The position numbers and the translations under genes are program-made. Below, piece by piece: positions 55,968-64,000 of a stretch of 64,000 bases of DNA (the first letter of the stretch is position 1; each line of letters begins with the position of its first letter). The stretch spans positions 111,338,674-111,402,673 of the forward strand of contig OW240918.1 of assembly GCA_933207985.1 (NCBI GenBank), in the 5' to 3' direction. The notes under the pieces were generated by a model. The model had not been told where the DNA came from, did not search any database, and saw only the letters and a program-made list of their open reading frames with translations. The DNA is from Pelobates cultripes. Its lineage: Eukaryota > Chordata > Amphibia > Anura > Pelobatidae.

Positions 55968-56652
55968 GAGACATTATCACTATAAGAACTCTTTAACAAG
56001 AAGGACGTTGATACACAGGTTGGGTAATGTACCGTTTGGTTAACGGGAGGGAGTGTGTGTAAATGTTTAGAGGGATAACAGAGGAATCGGGACCTAGAGA
56101 TAAAATAGTGACTCCAAAAAGGGACCTAGAGATAAAATAGCGACTCAAAAAAGGGACCCTCCCAAACGGAGAGAGAGAGAGAAAAAAAAAAAAAAAAAGA
56201 CACCATACCCCATAAAATAGCAAGCACTACCATAGAAGCACTCGAGGGAGAGAGCTCCCCCCAGGACGAGAGGCAAATACCTCGACCCCACGGCACGTAT
56301 ACGCAGTGCCTAGCCATATACGTGGCATGTATAGTACCAGTTATAGACCCAAATGGGTTTTTTGTTTTTTCTTTAATTCTCTGTATACTGTTTTAGTTAA
56401 ATGTTATATTTACTGTATGAAGGTTACAAGACGCTTCAAGGGGCACGTGGGTAGCCCCACACCACTCACACACGGCAAACCACACAAAGGACATACCAGA
56501 CAAAGTCCACTCTCTTCAGACATAATCAGGAGACACTTGAAAAGATTCCTGGGACACCCCTTGCTCGGCTTGACACGGCTGGGGAGAGCAAGGGCCCCCG
56601 CAATAATAGAGGTTTTGATAAGATATACAAAAATTCACACACTTAAACCACC
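55968..56652 (+). other. L1 inter-ORF region
   Basis: About 0.69 kb between ORF1 and ORF2, with an A17-type run at 56182-56198. It is much longer than the inter-ORF gap of mammalian L1. No ORF of interest. Confidence 0.6.
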
Positions 56653-59600
56653 GTGAGGATTTACACATACAATGTGAGGGGACTGAACATCCCAGCAAAA
56701 CGACACCTTCTTGCCCGCGACCTTAAGACGACACGCACTGACGTCCTATGCCTACAGGAGACCCACTACCGCACAAACGACTTTACCAAGACACTACTCA
56801 GGGACTTCCCACACCAATTCCACTCGACATCGAGCTCGAAATCTAAAGGAGCTTCCATCCTGATTAGCAAGGAGGTTAAATTTTCCCTGCACTCCCAAGA
56901 TTTAGATACCAACGGCAGATATGCCATTGTATCAGGCACAATAAACGACATACTATATACGATAGCAAACATATACTCACCAAACGCTAATCAAAGAAAT
57001 TTTCTACATAAAATCCTCCAAAAAATCGCGCACATACAAAAAGGCATCACAGTGCTCTGCGGGGACTTTAATCACATTATGGACCCTAAACTGGACACTA
57101 CATTGCCCCAACACAGCCGCAGACATCGCCCCTTACATAGGCAATGCAAGGCCATACAAAAGCTTCTGCATACACATCATTTCTATGACACATGGAGACT
57201 TACTCACCCCAACGAAAAGTCATACACACACTACTCCCCAGTGCACAATTCTTACTCCAGAATTGATGGTCTCCTCATATCGGGCCCCCATCTGAATCAA
57301 CTAAAATCCTGGAAATCGGCCACATAACGTGGTCTGACCACGCACCGGTGCTACTAGAGCTTAAGGACAATTATGATTTTAGACATCGTAGCCCCTGGAA
57401 GATAAATGACTCCCTGCTGCTCGACAAAGGCTTTACAGAGGAACTTACAGCAGAGCTACAGCTATACTTTGAAAACAATGACACTGAGGAGGTAACGACA
57501 GCCACAGTGTGGCAGGCCCATAAGGCGGTAATGAGAGGCCTCCTGATTAGGAGAGCAGCGTTCATTAAAAAAACCACACAAACAAAACTCAAAGAGTGGC
57601 AACGAGAATTATATGACTTAAACACACAAAACCAAATCTCCCCGACAGTACTAGCAAAACAACGTATAACCCACATAACAAGACTCATACACCAACAGGC
57701 CATAGAGCAGGTTAGCAGGCACATGAACAAACTAAGAGCGACACACTATGTACAGGGCAACAAAGCTAGCAAGCTACTAGCACTCCGACTGAAGCTCAAA
57801 CAAGCAAACCAAAAAATACATCACTTAATAGACCATAGCGGAAAAAAAGCATCTACCCCCAAAGACATTAGCGAAGTCTTCGCCCGATATTACTCAGATC
57901 TATACAACATCAAGAATAACACAACCACTAAGCAACCAGAGGAAAAACATATAGCAGACTATTTAGACGACGTTCCATTGCCCTCATTAACACAATTACA
58001 AAGGGAAGCACTCAGCAACCCGATTACAGAACAGGAAATGATTGCCACAATAAAAACGCTACCGAACGGGAAGTCCCCAGGCCCAGATGGCCTTAACAAC
58101 ACATACTACAAGACATTTAGGGAAATTCTAGCACCCCACCTGGTTAAAACCTTCAATGAAGCAATAGCCTCCCGTTCCCTCCCTAAGGAAATTTTATTAG
58201 CACACATTGTCACACTCCCGAAACCGAACAAACCGCCAACAACACCACAAAACTTTAGGCCCATATCACTTCTTAATACGGACGCAAAGTTACTTGCAAA
58301 GATATACGCCACAAGACTAGGATCCGTGTTGCCACACATAATACACAGCGACCAAGTAGGGTTCGTTAAAGGAAGACAGCGGTCGGACAACACCAGAAAG
58401 GTCATATCTATATTGCACAAAATACAAACACAAGCGGGGGGGGCATACTAGTCTCCCTAGATGCTGAGAAAGCATTCGACCGCCTACATTGGGGATTTCT
58501 ACAGGCAGTCCTGCGGAGATTCGGAATCCCAGACACACTAGAAGCTGTGATAAAAGCCTTATATAGCGCCCCAACTGCACAGGTGCTGAATTCGGGGTTC
58601 CTATCGAGCCCCTTCAAACTTACAAACGGGACGCGACAGGGATGCCATCTCTCCCCTTTACTATACGTGATGGCATTAGAGCCCCTAGCGATTAAAATTA
58701 GAGAGAATGCATCAATACATGGAGTGAGAGTGGGAGGAAAAGAATACAAAACAAATCTTTTTGCGGACGACATCCTGCTTACACTTACACAACCCCAAAT
58801 ATCGCTACCGAACCTATTGAATGAAATACGCTTATACGGGGACCAGTCATACTATAAACTAAATGTCACCAAGACGCAGGCGATGGGAGTAGGAGTACCA
58901 GGCCACACAATAGATCATCTGAAAGCTACATTCCCTCTAGATTGGAGAGATGACTACCTCACCTTTCTGGGCCTGCGAATAACCAAGACTATAGCAGGTC
59001 TCCATGAACACAATTACGAAAGATTAAGAAAAGAAATAACTAACACCCTACACACATGGGAGGACAAGTACCTGTCCTGGGTGGGAAGGATAGCGGCTGT
59101 CAAAATGATAGTGATGCCCAAGCTCCAATACCTATTTCGCACACTACAGACACCAATACCAAAAAAATTCCTGCAAACACTCCAAAGAATCATAAACAAA
59201 TTCATATGGGCAAATCGCAAAATACGGGTAGCAACTACTATACTGAGCAGACCAGTGACAGAAGGGGGACTGAGTTTACCTGAGGTGAGCACATATTACA
59301 AAGCGACCCTACTGGCCACAGCGATCCTAGCACATAAGGCGAACGACAGACCACAATGGGTAGACATAGAATCGATAGGGACAAGCCCGAAGGGACTACA
59401 CTACTTATTCTGGATCCCCCACAAATTACGCCCCAAAACACCAAAGGTGCCAGATACCACATCCCTACTATTGAGAACGTGGGACACAGTCAAATCACAA
59501 CTAGGACGTACTAAATCATGGTCCCTAGCGACCCCATTACAAAGCATACACATTGCCAACCCCACGTTCGACCACAGGTCATGGGAAAAAGGTGGCTGTA

Positions 59601-60454
59601 CGTTAATCAAACACTTACACCACAATGATGCCCTGATGCAGTTCCCGGACCTCCAACAACGGTATAACTTGCCACCTCGTGCACTATTCTCCTATCTCCA
59701 ACTCAAATCACTCCTAGAGCACGACACAGAGATAGAAACACATAGGGAAGCGAAGTTCATAGAACAAATCTGCGAGGATAGAATCATACCGAAAAAAATC
59801 ATATCAAACCTATATAGATTGCTGATAGTCCCTCAGGGAGAGAAACTGGAGAAATACCAAGAAGCATGGCAACTAGATATAGGAAAGACACTACCAAAAG
59901 AGCTCTGGCAGAAGGCATACATAGCACACAAAGGAAGAACTAGATGTGCTTCACACTTAGAGCTAATGCGCAAATTACAGTACAGGTGGTACATGGTACC
60001 AACTAGACTGGCGTCCATATACCCCCAAACGTCCAGATGCTGCTGGAGGTGTGGGACGGAAGAAGGCACAATGTTCCACATATGGTGGACATGCCCCCGC
60101 ATAACCGCCTATTGGGCGGAAGTAGGAAACTTAATTTCAAAAACTATAGACCTAACACTGAAGATAGAACCCGAATGCGGACTCCTCTTCATGACTCTAG
60201 AGCAATTCACCAAAACCCAAGCTTTCCTAATCTTCCACATACTAATTGCGGCAAACCTACACATAGCAAAGATGTGGAAACAGACCGACACCCCAGAAAT
60301 AGGGACAGTGATCAAACAAGCCACCACAAATATAGATTATGAAACAAACACACACACAGGACATAAACTTCAGGACTATAAAACGCTAGCCAAACGAGCA
60401 TGGGATGGGTTCTTGGAGGGGCGAGGGGAGGAACAGAGCGACATCACGCTATAA
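56653..60454 (+). pseudogene. L1 ORF2: endonuclease and reverse transcriptase, two frameshifts
   Basis: Segment 1 (56653-57327) is the AP-type endonuclease: TYNVRGLN, LCLQETHY, CGDFNHIMD, SRIDGLLIS. A 1-base-type shift near 57310 moves to GHITWSDHAPVLLELK (57325 onward; SDHAPV is the last endonuclease motif). Segment 2 (to 58451) holds NGKSPGPDGLNNTYYK, RPISLLNTDAKLLAKI and DQVGFVKGRQ. A shift in a run of eight G at 58435-58442 moves to segment 3: SLDAEKAFDRLHW (motif A), GTRQGCHLSPLLY (motif B), LFADDILLTL (motif C), and the C-terminal CWRCGTEEGTMFHIWWTC. The first codon is GTG with an in-frame TAA just upstream (56644-56646), so an ATG appears lost. The catalytic motifs look intact. Confidence 0.9.
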
Positions 60455-61338
60455 TATATAGCAAGAGTAGGCTACCAAACTAAACAATGAGAGAGAGACG
60501 TAAGTGGACCAAACTCCAAAGCACTACAACACACTCACACTTAGGGGAGAGAGACAGAAGAGTGGATACCCACACTGTACATAGTTATATACATTTGTAC
60601 ATAGTTTTCGACTGACGCCAACGCGTATACAAAGAGACACCTAGACCAACCACAACCCCTCAGGTACAAGCACGATGTTCCAAGAACAGGACTAAGCAAT
60701 ATACAAGAATGAGCAAGGTCAAAGCCAGAGGGAAATGAAGGAGAAAATTTTATCAAAGAAAGTCGAATGTTTTCCCCCCCCCTCCCTCGCCCTCCCTTCC
60801 CCCCCTGACCTGTACCCTACCCTACGCACCAGCCAAAACCAATACAAGCACACTCTGAGGATAGGAGTTCTCCCGTAAAAGGAGTCCCAAAACGTTGCTG
60901 CAACGCTTCCCCCCTCATGGGCAATACTCCGGCGAACAAGGAAGCACGATAACGCAACTAGGCACCTTAGACTAGCCCGATAAGAGCGTAACCATTAACC
61001 CTCCCTCCTCGCCTTCGGTACCCTCATGAATGATTAAAGTTGTGCAACCATTAATCAGAGATAACAAGAGACAAAGCACATTCACAGGGACACTAAAACA
61101 CAACGCTATAATGTTGCTCAGGGGCATAAGACACACTCTATAGCTCAACCATGCATATCAGGAAGGTAGCAAAAGGTAGAGACCACCCGAGTGGCACATT
61201 TTGTGCTGATTGCACAAATTACACCTGATGGATATAAACAGATTGTATGAACTGTACCGCATTTGAACCCCCCCCCCCTTCTTTCTTCTGTACCCCTTTG
61301 AACTTATGTAACAAAATAAAAAATTGTCAAATTGGAAA
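60455..61338 (+). other. L1 3' UTR
   Basis: About 0.88 kb with C-rich runs (60774-60783, 61268-61278) and AATAAA at 61315-61320, ending in a short A-rich tail. No open frame of interest. Confidence 0.7.
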
Positions 61339-61355
61339 AAAAAACCTGGGTAATC

Positions 61356-62410
61356 AGTGATGGACAGAATAATATAGGGAGAAATATGTATGGTAGAAAC
61401 AAGGCTAATCAAGAGCCAACCCTCACAAGAAACGGAGAGGGGATAGAAGGCAATATGTACCCCCATACATAACTCAGGTAACAAAGCAGTAGGAAAGAAC
61501 AGGGAAAGGGAGAAACACACACTCCCAACCAAACAGTAGTGCTATGCTAATACCCTATCTCCTATAAAACACCTTCGTGGGTGTTCTAATCTAAATGCTG
61601 TCATAACATCTGAAGCCCCAGGTTACACACACATACTAGAAAAACATAAATGAAAAGGTGCTCAGAGCAAAGTGCTCAAGAGAGTATTAAAAACACAGAA
61701 GAACCCGACGTACGTTTCGGCGTGACCACACGCCGTCCTCAGGGGTATCAGCAGTGAGCAAAAAACTGTCCGGGTGGTAAATTTATACCTTAAGCTCATA
61801 AGCTTTATTGTAATCACCTGTGATTGTGTCTAAATTGCTCCGGTCCTCCTGTGAATGGGGCTGTGGGGGTGTGGTGTAACACACCATAGTGTCAGCCCAC
61901 ATTTCTATGTCAGAGGTAGCCAGAACAGAAATCAGGTGAAAGGGAATTAACCCTTTGAGTGCCCCGCCCGGAACAGATATAAATGGATACTTACTATATC
62001 TAAAAGGCAGTATCCATAGCTTAACAGTTAACCCTTGGAATGTCCAAATTGTATCATATAGGTCAAGTGTGTGGATTGATTCTTATGGCTGTATTGTGTA
62101 GCTTTAGTACAATTAAAGAAACAACTTATAACCGTTGTGAACCAGTAAGGGATAAGTACAATGGCTATATGGGCAGTCATACACAGAAGCCGACAATTCT
62201 TTTATTGCCACTGTAAATAGTAACCCATTAGTTTATACAACACAAAACAGACCCCTAAACTCTTAGACCTATAATACAGGTAAAATTAATGGACATATGA
62301 ACACCAAATATAATAGAAATAAATAAAGAATATATACATATATACAGGCATAACTTAAGATACCATTTATTATCAGAATTATTGCAGTACTTTAAATAAA
62401 CGGGGAATAT
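61356..62410 (-). mobile_element. Penelope-type terminal-repeat segment, right piece
   Basis: It is continuous with 54787-54904 before L1 insertion. On the minus strand, it carries a hammerhead motif (61703-61746) followed by the leader into AATAAAGG. It is non-coding. It lies head-to-head with the plus-strand Penelope reverse transcriptase at 62425, an inverted arrangement known for Penelope-like copies. The limit toward 62410 is uncertain; 61760-62410 has no other recognised feature. Confidence 0.5.
61703..61746 (-). ncRNA. Hammerhead ribozyme, minimal type I (Penelope-associated)
   Basis: On the minus strand: ACCC (stem I), CTGAGGA (core CUGANGA), one C, stem II GGCGTG / CACGCC closed by TGGT, GAAAC (core), the short self-complementary ACGTACGT region as stem III, then GTC with cleavage expected after its C, and GGGT closing stem I. 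Every invariant core position of the hammerhead is satisfied. The very short stem III is typical of Penelope-like element hammerheads, which are thought to work as dimers. Cleavage would fall between the complements of 61707 and 61706. Confidence 0.8.
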
Positions 62411-62424
62411 GAGATACTAAACAA

Positions 62425-62917
62425 ATGTTGCATTTATTGACCAACCTTACTTTACCTCCAAACGCTATCCTGTGTAGCCTTGACGTGGAGGCCCTTTACA
62501 GCTCAATTCCTCATAACCTAGGTATTAAACATACCCGTCAACTATTAAATCTTGAAACTGACCTACCTGAACATTATGTGAATTTTGTGATGGAATTACT
62601 TGAATTCATTTTGACTCGTAATATCTTTCTGTTCAATGGCAAAATCTTCCACCAGACCACTGGTACAGCTATGGGGACGTCTTGTGCGCCCTCATATGCC
62701 AATCTCCATCTAGGCTGGTGGGAAAGGTGTATTAGGGCAGATCCTAAGCTGAAATCATACACTAATCAGATCTTCTATTGGAAAAGATACATCGATGATG
62801 TGTTTTTGATTTGGCTTGATACATCAGAGAGATTCAAAGAATTTGTATGTCTGCTGAACAGCAACGATTTTAACTTACGATTCACTAGTGAAGTAGGGGG
62901 TCAAAACCTTTGCTTTC
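62425..62917 (+). pseudogene. Penelope-like reverse transcriptase fragment
   Basis: An open frame of about 164 codons shows the palm motifs: CSLDVEALYSSIPH (motif A, catalytic Asp), TGTAMGTSCAPSYANLHLGW (motif B) and YIDDVFLIWLD (motif C, YIDD). LNSNDFNLRFT follows. This is the Penelope-like clade pattern rather than L1 or Rex1. The 5' part of the protein is missing and an L1 cuts the frame at about 62918, so the C-terminal part and any GIY-YIG endonuclease are absent. Confidence 0.85.
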
Positions 62918-64000
62918 GGGGGCGTGTCCTAGACTCCGGAGCGAGCGGTCGCATGTAGCCGGAGCTCCGTGTGGCAACGGCCTAAACAAGCTGCAAAGTG
63001 GGTGACCCGACACCACACGACCCGAGACACGATGTCCCAGCCTAAACAACGCCGGCAGACAGAGCGGGGGGAGAAATCTAATTTCTTCGGCGTTAAAGCG
63101 AGCCAGACACGAGGATCTGGACCGCATGGCGAAAACCAAGATGGCGGCGAGGAAGAGCTCACTCCCTCCCCAGAACAGGCGGCTGCCGACTTACCGGTCA
63201 CGCAGGGGATCCTGCAGGCGATGCTGGACACTATGGCAGGCAAGTTACAGCTCACGCTGCAAAATGAAATCCGCACCATTAGTGCAGATGTTAAAGAGCT
63301 GGGAGACAGGACGGCAGGGCTGGAGGACAAAATGGTGGCATATGAGGAGGCCCAAAACTCCATGGCAGAAAAACTAGACAGCCTTACAGAGAGAATGGAG
63401 GCGCAGGAGGGGAAAACCGCTGACCTGGAAGACAGAGGCCGGAGGAACAACCTCCGCATTAGAGGTATAGCGGAAAATATAGGCCGACAGAACTCACGGC
63501 CTACCTAGTGGGACTGTTCAAAGCGCTCGCCCCTGATGTGCCCCCTGACATGTTCCTGATGGACCGGGCTCACAGAGTGCCAAAACCCACCTTCTTACCA
63601 CCTGAAACCCCTAGAGACGTGCTGCTGAGAATGCATTACTTTCACATAAAGGAAGAGGTAATGAGGGCAAACAGAACCAGAAAAAAAACGGACATGCCGG
63701 CGGCATACCAAGCAATAGCGATTTATGCCGACATATCAGCATACACACTTAGACGCAGGAAGGAATTCGCGGGAATCACGACGCAACTCCGCCAACAACA
63801 AATACCATACAGATGGGGATACCCGGTGAAGCTGATCGTACAGAGAAATGGACGACCAACTACGATACAGAACCCAGACGAAGGAATGAAAATCCTCAGA
63901 ACCTGGGGCATAGATACTCAGCCCGCGACGAAAGAGACTCATAGACTCCCTCCATCATGGAGGAAAGCCAAACGTTAAGTCACCTAGTTGGGAAGAAGCT
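62918..64000 (+). mobile_element. L1 LINE 5' end, runs off the window
   Basis: It starts GGGGGCGTGTCCTAGACTCC inside the Penelope reverse transcriptase. A 114-bp 5' UTR is followed by ORF1. The 5' UTR and ORF1 are related to the L1 at 54905. The 5' end appears complete, so ORF2 may follow beyond base 64000. Confidence 0.85.
63032..63978 (+). pseudogene. L1 ORF1 with one frameshift
   Basis: Starts with ATG at 63032 (MSQPKQRRQTERGEKSNFFG). The coiled coil spans about ILQAMLDTMAGKLQ to KTADLEDRGRRNNLRIRGIA. A frameshift near 63485-63500 moves to LTAYLVGLFKALAPDVP, continuing with LMDRAHRVPKPTFLP, PRDVLLRMHYFHIKEE, YADISAYTLRRRKEF and IPYRWGYPVKL to the stop at 63976-63978. Apart from the one shift the protein is complete and parallels the copy at 55014, which it helps to calibrate (start codon, domain lengths). 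Confidence 0.85.

Larger units (their letters stand above)
54905..61338 (+). mobile_element. Near-complete L1 LINE, 6.4 kb
   Basis: A perfect 17-bp target duplication AAAAAACCTGGGTAATC flanks it (54888-54904 and 61339-61355). A 5' UTR of about 110 bp matches in length that of the L1 at 62918. ORF1, ORF2 and a 3' UTR with AATAAA at 61315-61320 follow. The preserved duplication and nearly open frames suggest a young insertion, but start-codon changes and two frameshifts mean this copy could not itself encode a complete machinery. Confidence 0.9.

Noticed and set aside
1..64000. tRNA, rRNA or snRNA genes
   Set aside because: No cloverleaf A/B boxes or snRNA signatures could be recognised by reading either strand; a covariance-model scan would be needed to exclude them.

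Overview
This is a eukaryotic, vertebrate-type window, very probably from an anuran amphibian (frog). The evidence is the repeat fauna: T2/Kolobok-like MITEs with TTAA target sites and AAAGGRAC termini (a family described in Xenopus), a palindromic 'CCCCTTAAGGAC' TTAA MITE, L1-superfamily LINEs whose ORF2 ends in a Cys/His motif followed by HIWW.C, Rex1-type LINEs with an (AAT)n tail, CR1-like tails, several Tc1/mariner families, hAT elements with 8-bp target duplications, solo LTRs and a Penelope-like element with a hammerhead ribozyme. I found no bacterial-type operon, tRNA, rRNA or CRISPR array, and no confidently identified host gene. The window reads as intergenic or intronic DNA built largely from nested transposons. 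Species cannot be fixed from sequence alone.

Layout. 0-3.2 kb: the 3' end of an L1 ORF2 on the minus strand, split by a hAT element with a perfect 8-bp duplication, then a probable solo LTR and a perfect 202-bp inverted repeat. 3.2-11.4 kb: mostly unrecognised AT-rich DNA with small MITEs, a 31-bp tandem repeat and one candidate terminal exon (9279-9409). 11.4-13.6 kb: a Penelope-type terminal-repeat fragment with a decayed hammerhead motif, then a decayed Tc1 transposon fused to a T2 MITE fragment. 15-18.7 kb: a hAT hairpin MITE and a T2 MITE broken by both a second T2 MITE and a solo LTR. 19.7-20.6 kb: a T2 MITE containing a Rex1 LINE. 21.8-25.1 kb: a hAT containing a solo LTR containing a Tc1/mariner element, all three with intact target duplications. 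25.3-29.6 kb: two T2 MITEs and a Tc1 interrupted by a minisatellite-rich hAT.

29.6-43.7 kb is mostly unrecognised AT-rich DNA with T2 and piggyBac-like MITEs, CR1 and Rex1 tails, and a hAT-like element carrying a 25-bp minisatellite. 43.7-49.2 kb: a solo LTR, then two L1-derived elements that carry ORF1 and a 3' UTR but no ORF2. 49.6-52.7 kb: two small hairpins, then a Rex1 LINE interrupted by a Tc1/mariner. 53.6-54.4 kb: another solo LTR. 54.8-64 kb: a Penelope-like locus with an inverted terminal-repeat segment (hammerhead on the minus strand) and a plus-strand reverse-transcriptase fragment. A near-complete 6.4-kb L1 with a 17-bp target duplication is inserted in the former, and a second related L1, running off the window, cuts the latter.

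The elements do not form a functional pathway. Insertion order can be read from target duplications and from which element interrupts which. The most notable items are the perfect inverted repeat, the hammerhead ribozyme, the triple nest, the ORF1-only L1s, and the young L1 whose ORF1 and ORF2 both appear to have lost their start codons.
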